Assembly: GCA_004123355.1 (NCBI GenBank)
Contig: SCHM01000001.1
Coordinates: forward strand, 992,001-1,056,000
Origin: Amphirosellinia nigrospora
Lineage: Eukaryota; Ascomycota; Sordariomycetes; Xylariales; Xylariaceae
DNA length: 64,000 nt
Direction of reading: 5' to 3'
Shown here: one piece after another, positions 22,032 through 33,066 of the stretch
Numbering within the stretch: the first letter of the stretch is position 1
Layout of the letters: each line of letters starts with the position of its first letter
Notes under the pieces: model-generated
What the model saw: the letters and a program-made list of their open reading frames with translations, nothing else
Database searches by the model: none
Told to the model about the DNA's origin: nothing
Made by a program: the position numbers and the translations under genes

Positions 22032-22709
22032 CTATCGAGCCGTCTTAGCTCCTGGAGCTATTCCTAGAGGTACGAAGAAATCCTCAATAAGGGACCTGTG
22101 CCCAAGTAGCTCGAAAATAGCGCAGCCAAGACTCCATATGTCGGACGGGAGGGATAGGGGTTGTTGGCTCGAAGAGGGCCTCGGGCGCTCTCGTGTTAAA
22201 AGGCATGTTTGATTTAAAGTAGGGCTTATCTGAAGGGAGGAAAGCGACGCCGAAGTCAGAAAGCAGTAGGTTCGCATCGCTTAGGGCGATCTTCTCTCTT
22301 GCAATACCAATCGATGCTGCCCACACGGCGGCGTATGAAGGGACCCCTGATACCAACAATGGTTTCCCATCGGTGCGAACTATGGGGTGATGCTGGAGGG
22401 CTCAAAGCTAGCGTATAGCTGCTATACTGAGAGATTATCGAGAGAGGAGGGCAGCTAGAGGAAGAGGTTGCTAAGATGGAGGTCTGACGGAAGTGCCATT
22501 AGTTCATGAAGAAGTGAAGGGGACCACGAAGGATCGTGCACCTCCATGGGCGTAACCCCTCCGAGTGAATGAAACAGATCGAAATGTACTGCCTCATTCG
22601 CATCTCTTATGCTACAGATTGCCGCAGATGTAAGCTTGTTGGCGATATGGTCGAATAGAAGCTGTGTGAGAAGAAGTGAGACTGTCGGCTCGGGCGTTGT
22701 CAAAAACAA
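22032..22709 (-). pseudogene. Protein-kinase-like C-lobe fragment
   Basis: Recognisable kinase landmarks occur in order on the minus strand: SDLHLSNLFL resembling a catalytic loop (DLHxxN), LLSDFGVAFLPS as the DFG magnesium loop, TRAPEALFEP as the APE segment and LPSDIWSLGCAIFELLGHR as the F-helix region. This resembles SRPK-like fungal kinases. No ATP-binding N-lobe (Gly loop, VAIK Lys) is visible upstream. The frame changes between the DLH and DFG parts (possibly an intron at about 22360-22455) and again at about 22160, where one base seems missing from a CCCC run. It may be a truncated kinase-like gene or a pseudogene. It lies tail-to-tail with the amidase. Confidence 0.55.
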
Positions 22710-23380
22710 GCGCGTCGCGACAATACTTGCTGCGCGAGGGTCCGGGATAAGTACTTGGCCGTCTGTGGCTAGGAGAAAGATGAATGTACCGCAAACGCCA
22801 TTGCGGGAAGAGGGAGAGGTTTGGATTATTTGTTGAATATTAAAGTCGACCTGAAATGTATCTTGATTTTGGCAAGTATAGACCTAGCCGTCGATTAGGT
22901 AGCTAGCCCAAGTGCCTTCCGTGAAAGTGGAACCCGCCGTCAAGGTGCTACTATTGTCGTATTAGGAGCGACAGAGCTGATGAACCTGCCGCGTTGCGAG
23001 TGCTTAATATTGCAGACTGATTTATAGCTCAGAAACAAGCGAAAATGAAGCGTCCGTCTCCTAGTGTATAGAAGTTCCCCGATCCTGATCTGGTTCTAAA
23101 AGGGGTATATATAAGGTTCGTCATTGATGGCATGAAACCTAGGACTATGAGTATTTCATACCTCGTACTACGGAACACGACTCCATCACTATACCACGAC
23201 ACTACCAAGCCATAGAAAGTAGTCAGGTCGAACATTCCCACCAAGAACTCTTGTGAGCGAGTGCCATGGCACTTCATTGCCAGAAATAACACCGCCGTTC
23301 CGAGTCAGGTCTCAAGCCTGCCTCACACAGATATCCATCGCTGCCATTTCACCATCTCGCGAAACCCGTAGACCGACACC
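22710..23380. other. Intergenic stretch
   Basis: It lies between the kinase-like fragment and the J-domain gene. A missing kinase N-lobe might have been expected here, but no Gly-rich loop is seen. No repeats were noted. Confidence 0.4.
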
Positions 23381-24261
23381 TCACTTCTTGACAATAGCCA
23401 TACAAATGCGACAAGCGCTCATCGAGCATCCCTCGCAGCGATACACATACGCGTCCATGACGCGGCCGCATGCCTGACACAAGCCCTCGCCGTGCTCTTT
23501 GTTCCACCGCGTGCGGTGCCAACAGTTCGAGCCGGGCAAGTTGCGGAAGATCTGCCTCTTTCCCCTGCCCCCTGACTTGCCTTTCGTCCCGTTCCGGGGC
23601 TGCCCTTCCATGTTCTTCCGCGCGCGCAGCTCTTCTTCTTCAGCGCGGCGCTGGGTCTCGGCTTTCTCGCGGGCTAGACGGTCGTTGGCCTCTCTCTGCG
23701 CTTCGCGCATGGCCTCTCGCGCGTCGGCGGTCTCGGTGCGGGATTGTTGCGCTTCGCGGTTCCATTGCTCCGAGGCGCGCTCGCGGTCGCCGGCTCGCTG
23801 GGGGCGGGTCGAGTACGGCTTGTGGCCGTCGGTGAAGAATTTAGGTCCCTTGTTTTTGTTGATGAACCGGAAGAACCACCAGGTATAGCGATCGGAGTCC
23901 TCGGCACTAGCATGACTCGTTTCTGCGGTGTCTGCCCCTGCGGTGTCTGCCCCTGCGGTGTCTGCCTTCTTGCGGCTGATGTTGTAGATTCGGCGCTTCT
24001 GCGGATCTATGAGTGTGTCGTACGCTTCTTTGATCTGGAAATTGAGAGTAGTGTTAATAGCCGATACGTTGTGTAGACGTAAAGATGAACTGCAATACAA
24101 ACCTCTTGGAATCGAACTGTCGCGTTCGGATCGTTGAGATTCTTGTCGGGGTGCGTTTGTAAGGACAGTCGTTTGTAGCTCTGTTTGATCTCATGTTCGT
24201 CGACGGTTTCCGGGTTCTCAATATTGAGAATGGCATAGTAGTCTTTGCTATGATGAGCCAT
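23381..24261 (-). CDS. J-domain (DnaJ/Hsp40-type) protein with Cys-rich C-terminus
   Basis: Predicted Hsp70 co-chaperone-like protein of 270 residues. The CDS is complement join(23381..24034, 24104..24261 with boundary at 24103), with one 68-bp GT-AG intron. The J domain fills residues 6-75 (KDYYAILNI, then the HPD motif in LQTHPDKNLND, then EAYDTLIDPQKRR). A threefold GADTA repeat follows. Next come a charged, Arg/Glu/Ala-rich stretch (about residues 140-205) likely to form a coiled coil, and a Cys/His-rich tail (CWHRTRW, CQAC, CEGC, CRIC) that could bind zinc. It lacks the G/F region and zinc domain of class A DnaJ. The frame is intact. The start is the ATG directly before the J domain. Confidence 0.88.
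23925..23967. repeat. Three tandem 15-bp units inside the J-domain gene
   Basis: About three in-frame copies of a 15-bp unit (GCGGTGTCTGCCCCT on the plus strand) encode GADTA repeats in the linker after the J domain. Being a multiple of three, copy number can vary without breaking the frame. Confidence 0.8.
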
Positions 24262-26129
24262 TTTGTCGACGAACTGATCAATTCTGTATCGATAATAATG
24301 TTGCAGAGTAGGCAGATGCAAAATGTCTGAACAGTTGGTACTGAATACTAGCAGAGCGCGTTCTTCCGTTTGTGACCCTCAGGTAGAGGTACCTACGTCT
24401 GACCGCTAAATGTACGTCCAAAACTCGATGCAGATGCAAACAGTTTTGTGTGCAGTAATTGGACTTGAAACTCCCTTTTTCGTCCTGTTCCCTGGGAAAC
24501 ATGTTACATCCGTTATTGTTGAGCCTTGATACGTTATCCGTTTCGTTATTACCACACAAAGGCGGACATCTCGTCTTTACAAGCGATAATACAACCGCTT
24601 TGGACAGTAAACATAAACTTAAGCCAATAAGAATCCAGTTATTGAGTACTTCTCACCCTTAAACTTATACATATCTTCACTGTGTGGACTATGCATCTCT
24701 CGTAAGCATCACAACAAGTACGCCCACTCCTCTCGTCTGAATTCGCTCGTCATTTTGTTCCTCGCTCAGTTAGTTAAGCCAGCAGGCCGACACAGCGAGG
24801 ATGTCAATGTCTTCTTATTCGCCTTGGAAATGCTCTTAGTGGCCATATGCCGCCAAAAACGATGCACAACAAATATCACCGCCTCGCTCCTTCCAAATCG
24901 TAATATCACACGGATCTCGGCGATCGATACTATATGAGGCTCGCCAGACTCAGGTCTTCACCGAAGGTCGAGATATATCGCCGAGACACACAGACTCTGG
25001 CTACACGAGGATATGCCGAGCATAAAAGGCACGTAATCCTCCTGCCTAAAGACAGAAAAGACAGAAAAGACAGATCTTCATGGCACTTTTAGCCCCTTAG
25101 TTGATTATTATCCAATTAAAGCTATTTCCAGGCACCCAACACAACCCCTTGTAAAATGTGACGAGGACTTCCGCGAATGACTCAGGAGAGTATTCAAGTT
25201 ATAATAGTTCTTTTGTGGAGTTAGCGGGGCTATAAAGTCTGTTCTCTGCAATCTTTCAAAGCAGAAAATTCCATTTCATATAAAGGCTTTGTCCCTTATT
25301 TCTTATTCTTGTTGTTTTAGAGGTCTGGAATCGCTAATTGGATCGAGGCTCATCATGTGAATGACTCAATTGCCAGTGCCTAGCCAGTAGGGCTGAATAC
25401 GGCCATGTTCAACGACGTGCCATATATCGAGACACGGAGGCTCTCACGTCAGCGGAATTATCAATCCTCACGAAGGGTAAATTCTCGCTCAATCCATGCC
25501 CTTAAAAAGTATAGCTGTCATGAAGCCACGCCACATTCACCCAGCCACAGTACTACCCAGCCACAGTACTTCAGGAACTTCAGGAACAAAGAGATCATCT
25601 GTATATAGCTTAGTTACGCCTACGAAGGTAGATTGAGAGGCCTTCGCGCAACAACAAGTATAGATGACCTACCCCATACTACGAGGTCCCTGACAATAGC
25701 TGTTAGAGTACGTCAATTTTATGGCAGGGGAAACGAATGACGGCTGACGCGACTAAGATCAATCGCGCAGTCGCACAAAAATCCGGGCTAGTAATGGTCA
25801 CAGCAGTCATCTCAACGCATGTAATTTCAACTCTTCACTTGTATACTATGCCATTTTCATTAACATCCTCGCATCGTTACAAAACAGGCGAACACAAGAG
25901 AAGTCGAGATACCTGCAATACTTGTGACCATATTCGGTTAAATCTTTGATAGGCTCCTAACCTATGGCGACGCTCAACTTGCTCTTCAATCCATCTCGTG
26001 ATTTATTCTCTTCTTAACTGCCTCATCCATCCTCGTTCGAAACCTTTAGTTCTGGGAATTTGAGACAAGAGTCCTAAGAATAGCACAAGCTCGGTTTCCA
26101 GGCACCTCACACCCCAGGTGTTTTAGAGT
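24262..26129. other. Gene-poor stretch with one LTR-like repeat
   Basis: It contains a short tandem of a 9-bp unit (GACAGAAAA) at about 25048-25073 and the LTR-like repeat at 25516-25656. No gene was recognised. Confidence 0.5.
25516..25656 (+). mobile_element. Old solo LTR-like repeat, family A, copy 1
   Basis: A roughly 140-bp repeat bounded by TG...CA (starts TGTCATGAAGCC, ends CAACAACA). A diverged inverted copy lies at 52816-52946. It shares the core GGAACAAAGAGA...CTGTATATAG with family B, where the TATATA would be a promoter. Internal short tandem duplications are present. There is no internal coding region, so it is a solo LTR or similar non-coding remnant. The divergence between copies suggests considerable age. 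Boundaries are approximate. Confidence 0.55.
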
Positions 26130-26839
26130 TTATTCTCTATTTTCAAAATTAAATACGTCAACTATGTCGCCGTGTTGACTCTTCTGCTTGAAAAATACCA
26201 TGTCAACAGCGAGTCCAGGTATCTCACTGAGGGAGGTGTGAAACGAGTTGTTTCCCTCTAGTTTACTCAAGTTTTGATGGCAAAACTTGGCGACAATGTC
26301 ACGCAATCCTCTGTCAGACTCTGGAGTAGAGAAGTAAACCTCAGAAATAACTGCGCATAGATCGGCGGAGAATCTGTCAGAAAAGACCAGGGAGCCGATA
26401 GCCTTCTCGAACTTAATCTTGGAGTAATCTTTCAACTTCGGGATAAGGTATCTGTCGGCAATGCTGTATACTTTCGCCTCGAAAAGCAATCTAGCCACGC
26501 CACTGTCAGGACTGTTGTAATCGAAGTGATAGGTAAATTCTATCATAGCTTTGACCACTTCAAGATCGACATCCTCGAGCTTGATCGTTTTGCTGTCCCC
26601 ACTTTCCTGTGAACACATCATCACAGCTTTAGCCAAGTACCTAGGTAGTGGGAGCTGAAAGGAGGGGTATCGCCTACCTTCCACTGGCCACAAAATGCCT
26701 TCGAGAAGAAGTCGGAATGTACGGACAATACCACAGCGTGGACTTTAAACTCCTGGCTACCGCAGCAAATCGTAGCGTCGGCAAGGCGCTCATTATTGAA
26801 GAACCTAACGTCATGAAGAGTTAATATCAATGACCCCAT
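26130..26839 (-). CDS. BTB/POZ-domain protein
   Basis: A 212-residue protein from complement join(26130..26606, 26678..26839), with one 71-bp intron. The BTB fold core is clear: LADATICCGSQEFKVHAVVLSVHSDFFSKAF (split here as LADATICCGSQEFKVHAVVL and following), then IKLEDVDLEVVKAMIEFTYHF and a helical segment with ADRYLIPKLKDYSKIKFEKA. BTB proteins mediate dimerisation and often act as cullin-3 adaptors. In fungi there are many short ones of unknown role. No extra domain (Kelch, MATH, zinc finger) is seen. A Pro/Ser-rich open frame ends 18 bp upstream of the ATG and could be part of a longer N-terminus through an unseen intron, but this is not supported. Confidence 0.85.
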
Positions 26840-28552
26840 AACGATGCATCTTCTACCTATACATACCGCTGGAGGCCTACGCAGAATGCGTTAGCTGCCG
26901 GAATATCTACGCTTAACGCGGCACGGCTGGATGGGCTGTTGAGTAGTGCTGGAAATAGTGGTTTGGGTTGGCTGGCAGGTTGGCTCTTGGGTAAAAATGG
27001 CTGGAAAAGAGTGCGCGCCGGGGTTATCAGATTTTCAGTTTGGCTGCCTGTCGGAGAGGTGAGGTTGCTTGTCGGGCTCGGCGACGTGACGGGAATTGGT
27101 TCCCTTACAGGCGAGTTGTTGGGGCGGATGACTCGTCTCTGATGTCCGCAACCACCGGCTGCTATGGTTGGCCTCCATCGATTGCCTCTTTGAGAGTAAG
27201 GGTCCGCATGTTCGCGAGCTTTCTGAGCATCCGTCATGACGAAATCTTGGAAGTGGGAAAAGTATCTAATGGTGTAGCGGAGTTGGCGCTCTCCCGAACG
27301 TGGTTTTGTGGCTGTATACGTTGTTTGCAACCGGATGTGTTAGAATAAGAAACTGTGGGTACAACAAATATATATTATAATAAGAATTTAATATCTTATA
27401 GAATGTTAGGTACTTACCTAAGTTAGTAGTACCTTGCAGGCGAACAGGCCGATAAGGCAGCCGTACGTCAAACAGCAAGATGTTTAAAATTGCCCTGCAT
27501 AAACTCTGTTCTAGATAACCATAGCTCTAACCCCAAAGAAGCGGGAATTATGAAGCTTGAGCAGCGCCCAAAGAAAAAATGAAGGGCTTCTCGAGAAAAT
27601 AAAAGGGGCAACTGGCCGTAGCAGTCTGTCCGCAGATGAAATGCGACGCGAGAGAATAGAGAAGGGATCGTTTAAGGGCCATTTTGAATATTTGATCTAC
27701 ACAGCTCTCGCCTTAAAGGATTTCAGCAAAGAATTGGCTAAAACATGTGTGCAGATCGACGAGAAAGTTGTAAACAAAGAGATACGGTTAACAGGCTATT
27801 CTAGCTAGCTTATAGTTAAGTCGTTGCTATAAGTTTGCAGCTTGTATAATCATTATTTTATGCCTGTTGTTATGCTAGTGTATAGTGCCAGGAAACAGGG
27901 ATCTAGGCACGCGGATCCAACCGGAACAAAGAGACTCTCTGTATATAGTCAAATAGTCACATAGAGCTCACGGAGATGACTTCATTGATCCTCCGTATAA
28001 TAACAGATGTCTACACCCTACCCTTGCACGGTTCGTGACATAGGGAAAGGGGGTACATATAGGTACAATACAGCTACCCCTGAAAATATACAAGGATGCC
28101 TATCTTTATTAATACGATGATCAATCTATTTCATGCTAGATTAGCAGCTTACTTGTTTGTAATCCAAGAAAGAATTCCTGCCATTCGCTGAAATATGAGT
28201 AACAAGCACAATGATTCCTACTTTTAGGCTGCATGCTACTTAGGGATATAACTGCAGTTCCTGTAAGCTGGGAATATGTTAGACCAGGACACGTGTTAAC
28301 GGATTACCTAGTCCCATGGGGCAGCTCTCGTCGTTGCTTGACTATTGATTAGGGAAACTCTGGGGCGCAGGCAAAATTACTAGCAAAAGAAGAGCGGCGG
28401 AAATGACGTTTATGTCCGTGAGTACCATTGGAGAAGGAATCCATCCCAAACACACATCTTCGTTGAAGCTTCCACGTGAAAGGAGTCATGTCGGGCACGC
28501 CGCCGAAATACTATAGCTACCTTCGCTGGTCGCCAGTATTGCCTCGCCGTGA
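26840..28552. other. Intergenic stretch with one LTR-like repeat
   Basis: It holds a Pro/Ser-rich frame (26857-27330, minus) and a Lys-rich frame (27557-27808, plus), neither with a recognisable family. It also holds the LTR-like repeat at 27886-28040. The rest is AT-rich. Confidence 0.45.
27886..28040 (+). mobile_element. Old solo LTR-like repeat, family B, copy 1
   Basis: A 155-bp TG...CA-bounded repeat (TGCCAGGAAACAGGG to GGTTCGTGACA). An inverted copy of the same length lies at 53125-53279. It contains GGAACAAAGAGACTCTCTG followed by TATATAG. The flanks TATAG and TAGGG are only roughly alike, consistent with an eroded target-site duplication. No internal coding region is present. Confidence 0.65.
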
Positions 28553-29813
28553 TTACCTTGGGAACAAATGAGTAGCAGGTCTAAACGCATGATGAATCTC
28601 TTGCTTAAGCCTCTGTGCCTTTTGAGGCGTATCCACCATAAACCAGATGCGCCACTTAGGAGTGTCAATCTGGACCTGAAGTGCCTCGCCCGACGACGAC
28701 GGGAACTGAATCGATACCGAAACTCCCTCACCCAACCACTGCGTGCTTTCGTTTAGTACCTGTCCGAGGTTCCGGGAGGAGTCTACTTGCCCGTTGTTGA
28801 ATCTTAGACGATAGTATGAAGAGTATTGGCTTGGGTGTATCAATTATCACAATATCTCCGCCCGAAATCGATGCGCGAGGCGAAAATTTGCTCTCTCTGA
28901 GTTCCCCCTTCGCCCAATACTGGATGTGGGACCCTTCGGGCACGGTTCTAGGGCCCCAAATCTGGTCGCAAGATGCTCGAAGTTTCACGACTTGCAATCG
29001 GTCAGAGGAAAGTTCGAAAACATTGTCGCATTGACGGCCCACGTGCTTGAGCTCTTCCATCAATTTGTCAAGGCTACTGAGTTGGTCGGAAGGGAAGTTG
29101 GCCATCCGGCTGCTCGTCTTGCGGATGGCGCCGAGGAGGAGGGTGTAGCGTTGAAATCGGATAATTGGACTCTTGAGGTAACTGTTCCAATCAAGCTTAT
29201 TGCTTCTGGGATTTTGTCTCCCCTGCTCTAGAAATTGAGAAAACCTGGCGTTTTCGGCTGCTTTCTTGATTCTGTGCTCTATTAGGGGCAGCTGTTCCGT
29301 ATACTGCACATAGAAATTAGCTGACTGTTTAAGCCAATTGTGGAATATGTCCCAGTATCCTGATACCCAAGGGCCCTCCGATGATTCTCTACTCAACATC
29401 GGGTCAAGGAGAAGTGTTCGGTTGGCATGGTATATATCTGCACAGTCAGGAAACAGAGTCGATGGGTTGTCCACGGAAAAATCAGGGCCAAGCATCCATC
29501 GTTGTCGATAGAGATACTTGAGGACACAGAGCGAGCGCATATAATGAATCTCGCTGATGACTACCTCCCTGAGCATCGCCTGTCGATTTATCTCTTCTTT
29601 GTCTTTGCCCTTTATATCGTCTGTTTTAAGCTCCCATAGTATGTACCAATCTTCTAACTGCTTTCGCTCATAATCAGAACCGCCAATAAAGGCTTCAAAA
29701 GATGCCGTCGGAGTAGCAGTCAGTACTGGAGTTTCGTTGGTTGTAAGTTTCTGCAGGGAATCTGTAATAGTTGATGCGGCGGCAGCCAATGTGCCACTTG
29801 ATGAATCGGTCAT
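28553..29813 (-). CDS. RhoGEF-like protein (DH domain with PH-like tail)
   Basis: Predicted guanine-nucleotide exchange factor for a Rho-type GTPase. The DH domain spans about residues 75-275: QAMLREVVISEIHYMRSLCV at the first conserved helix, and the hallmark LKSPIIRFQRYTLLLGAI. A PH-like region follows (GDIVIIDT, YRLRFNNGQVDSS, WRIWFMVDTPQKAQRL). The frame changes at about 28826-28830 between GDIVIIDTP and SQYSSYYRLRF, either an assembly slip or a real break. It lies 58 bp downstream of the STAND-N-terminal gene on the same strand. A 49-bp GT-AG intron (29827-29875) with a plausible branch site CGCTAAG would join the two in frame, so they may be one gene. The ATG at 29813 is used here only if they are separate. 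Confidence 0.75.
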
Positions 29814-29871
29814 CGAAGTCTTATCGCTGTCTCGTTCTTAGCGTTTGTCATTCGGATGTAATATCTAGAGC

Positions 29872-30742
29872 CTACTTTTTTATCTCTACCTCTGGCGCTG
29901 CCAATCGGGACTGCTTGCCCTCATCGATGATGGTTGCGGCATCACCACTATCAGTCTGCTGTTTACCGCCTTGCTCGTTTTCTTCCTTGAGAGCGGCATA
30001 CGCCTTTGCTAGCGTTCGGCGATAAGCGGGAGCATTTACAAGCTCGTCATCAAATGTGAAGAAGGTTGAGCTGATTAATGAGGCATCGTCGCCAGTCTTG
30101 ATGCTCTGAGTCATGAACGACATCTCGAAAATCGACCCGGCGCACGAGACTCTCTTGACGTTCTGAACTGTGTTGTCTTTTGCACCACCCGTGCCAACAC
30201 TGCGGTGTTACGATCCATCATAGTTCTCAACTCCGCCATAGAGTCACTGCCTTGCCATGAATTTGAGTCTGCATAGCTTTTATTTTGGTCACTCACGTTG
30301 CGAGTAATTGTAACAGTAAAGTCAAGGCGGTCTGGAGGCCTCGAATTTGACCCAGAATGTCCTGCATCGTGCTCTCACTCCATACGAAGCGAATTTTTGC
30401 CATCGTGCCAATTCCGCCTTCCTGTGAGCTGGAAGCTTCGGTAAGCTTCCGGACCTCAGCTTCGAGCACGTCAAAAACGACGTAGCAGCCTGTGAGGGCA
30501 GCATCGAGTGTGGTCTCGAGGTCTGGACGCTTGAGCTTTTCGCTGACATCATCTGCATTCCCCAGCATCAATGTCTGTATCCGGGAGAGCGAGGCTGATA
30601 TTATGGTAGCTTCTGTAACTATTGCCGAAATTGTGAATTGTGCGTTCTGGTATTTATCTTTGATGTCATTGAGTGCTTTTGCAGTCTGGAGGCAAGTAGC
30701 CGTCAGTCCGATCACTGTGCTTGTGATCGAAAGAGGATCCAT
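29872..30742 (-). CDS. Fungal STAND-type N-terminal domain protein
   Basis: It starts MDPLSITSTVIGLTATCLQT, typical of the fungal N-terminal domain of STAND proteins (PF17111-like), which often precedes NACHT/ankyrin parts but also occurs alone. Exon 1 is 30297..30742. A 50-bp intron (30247-30296) follows, then exon 2 continues to 29872 (DSMAELRTMMDRN..., TFDDELVNAPAYRRTLAKAY). A one-base slip is seen at about 30131 in a GGG run (SRAPG to SIFEMSFMTQ). No NACHT or repeat domain follows. Instead a DH/PH gene begins directly downstream, probably as part of the same gene. A signalling or membrane-association role is inference. Confidence 0.72.
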
Positions 30743-31827
30743 GGTTATTGCTAGCCAAACTAGACAACTTTGACCCATCAATTCAACTCAGCCGATGGGT
30801 CATTGACTCCTGTGAAATGTGAAATGGTCGTTGGTTCAGCCGTCATCACCGACCATCGATGCGGGGTAGCGAGCTGAAGTCCGCATTCATGCCCAACTAT
30901 AGGTACCAATCCTACCTAAATCCTGAACCATCCCATATAATATCTATTGCCGGCTGCATCATAATAGATAGAGAATTTCCTGTGTTCATACCCGCGACGC
31001 ACAGTTGTACGCATGTCTTGACATTTTACTATACCTCTATGACGGAAAAGCGTATAAATAACTTGACAGACATTTTTCCAACTAGTGCAATCAATGTAAT
31101 ACTCTAGACTTTAAATCATCTGCAGATACATTAATCTAAGATCAAGAAATCCCAACGTATATATATATATACAATCCCCGGATCAATCTCGGGCCGCTCT
31201 ACACCACGTGCGACGCTATTCTCGGGCCGTCTCAATTAGTATAAGTAAGGTTGTGTTTCCTTCTGAACCCTGTTTCGGGACCGAGTGTTATCACTAAATA
31301 CGATCTGGCCCCTTAACCCACCGCTAGTTATAATTGCATCTTAAAAACATGTAGCTACTGGCCATTTCGTTAGAAAGCGCTCTCGTGTAGGACTTGTTGG
31401 TTATATCATCAACAAATTATAAGGGGCCTGACTCCATGTAAGCTCTTAGCTATATTGGGGAGCTCCCTACTTAGCGCGGAGCTCCGTCACGACCGGCGAT
31501 GGAGATCGGTACTAATCCGGGTTTAGGGTCACCAACGGCTTGGATAGGAATGTGAGCTTGCCCACGTCGACTACCGAAAAGATTCTGGCGGCGTGCTACA
31601 GCCCGTGTTCTGGCGGCTCGCCCTAGTCCGTGGTCCAGTTTGGAAGTTCACCATGATATGCTTGTACTACTGTTCTCAGGCGGTATCTTCCGTAACTATC
31701 GTGGGGAAGTTGGATGATGGGTATGATATATATATATATATATAATCCGCTCTAGTTTCAGTCATGGATTGAAAATCTCGCCAAGCATCTTGTCCACGGT
31801 CAACTCCACGGAACACAATCCCCCAAG
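30743..31827. other. Intergenic stretch between divergent genes
   Basis: It holds the promoters of the STAND-like gene (-) and the GH71/GH99-like gene (+). (TA)n microsatellites lie at about 31158-31171 and 31726-31744. The palindromic ACTTAGCGCGGAGCTCCGTC stretch at 31471-31490 contains CGGAGCTCCG. No gene was recognised. Confidence 0.45.
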
Positions 31828-33066
31828 ATGCGCCGGTTTTTAGCAACTATTGCGGCCGTCGCCACCGCCCAAGCGGCGTCGGTCTTTAACATCGACTCCA
31901 GTCCCAACGCTGTCGGCATCTGCTATTCCATATGGCACAGCCTTGGATATGATAACGGCAATCCCCCGGATATCTCTGAGATTGAAGCCGGGCACCAGGG
32001 TTTCTCGCCCGCCCCTAACTGGCATTGGTGGGGCCGGCCTGATGGAGGATACTATGCGGGCGGTAACACCGGTGTGCTGGATCGGCATTTCGCCCAGATC
32101 AAGGGGGCTGGAATTGACTTCATCGTTATCGATGCCACCAACTTAGCCGTAAGTATCAACGGATGTCCAAGAATATTCTACATATTCTGCAAGACTTTCA
32201 CTTACATGCGGTTTGTCAGGGATACGGTAACTATCCGCCGGGGCTGTTCACGGAGCCTTCCGACACGCTCCTCGCAGAGATGCAAAACCAAGCCGCTGCC
32301 GGAAAACCAACGTAGGTGATTCTCCGCAGAGTTCCAGATAACATTAACTGACGACACCACGCAGCCCCAACGTGGTATTCTGGGTGAGAACGGACTCTAG
32401 TGATGCAGACCCTGCTGCGGTCGGCCGCTTCGTGCGCGACAGATACTACAACAACCCAACCTTCTCCAATTTCTGGGTCACATTCGAAGGAAAGCCGCTG
32501 ATGATCACCACCGACACGCTTCCCGGCGAGCTGATGAACACCTTCACGCTGCGAAAGATGTGGGGACTGCAGGGCAATCTGGCGGAGAGCGAGTGGTCGT
32601 TCCTTCAGGACGCGCCGCAAAAGGTCGCCATGACAAACGGCCGTGCCGAACAGGTCTCTGTTTGTGTGGCTAAGCAGCAGAGCTACATCTCCGATAAATC
32701 TACCGCTACATCTAGGCAACAGGGCGCCACCTATGCGGCACAGTGGTCCAGGGCATTTGATGTCCGTCCTCAGGTTGTCCTCCTAACATGGTGGAATGAG
32801 TGGATGGCCCAGCGACAAAGTGATGACCCGAATGGTAACCCACGGTTTGTTGATGAGTATGATGGAGGTAAATATAAATATAAATTCCTCATTAATGGCA
32901 TTCTGAAACTAACAAATGGTTTTTCATAGAATATTCTCGAGACATTGAGCCTCAAGACCCATCTCAGCCGGGCAGCCATGGTAGCCACTATTTGACTTGG
33001 ACTCAGCAATACGTTTCTGCTTACAAGAACAACCAAGGGTTCCCTGGCGGATTGACAGGATATTAA
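31828..33066 (+). CDS. Secreted GH71/GH99-like glycoside hydrolase-type protein
   Basis: A 350-residue protein from join(31828..32148, 32220..32311, 32365..32867, 32930..33066); introns are 71, 53 and 62 bp and the frame is intact. A signal peptide is clear (MRRFLATIAAVATAQAAS). The body looks like a TIM barrel of the GH71/GH99-like type: GICYSIWHSL, NWHWWGRPDGGYY, GAGIDFIVIDATNLA, VFWVRTDSSD, VLLTWWNEWMAQR and, near the end, EYSRDIEPQ. The WNEW and DIEP motifs are shared with GH99-like and WbsX-type glycan enzymes. Substrate could be an alpha-linked cell-wall or plant/bacterial glycan, but no characterised family member is close enough for me to say. It is probably extracellular. Confidence 0.8.

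Noticed and set aside
25048-25073. Short tandem of GACAGAAAA as a possible CRISPR-like or regulatory array
   Set aside because: Three contiguous 9-bp units with no spacers; a simple tandem repeat in a eukaryotic genome.
26857-27330. A 157-codon Pro/Ser-rich frame just upstream of the BTB gene
   Set aside because: Low-complexity composition, no domain, and no phase-consistent intron joining it convincingly to the BTB exon.
27557-27808. An 83-codon Lys/Glu-rich frame
   Set aside because: It starts at TTG, has no family resemblance and lies in a repeat-bearing intergenic stretch. A gene fragment is possible but unsupported.
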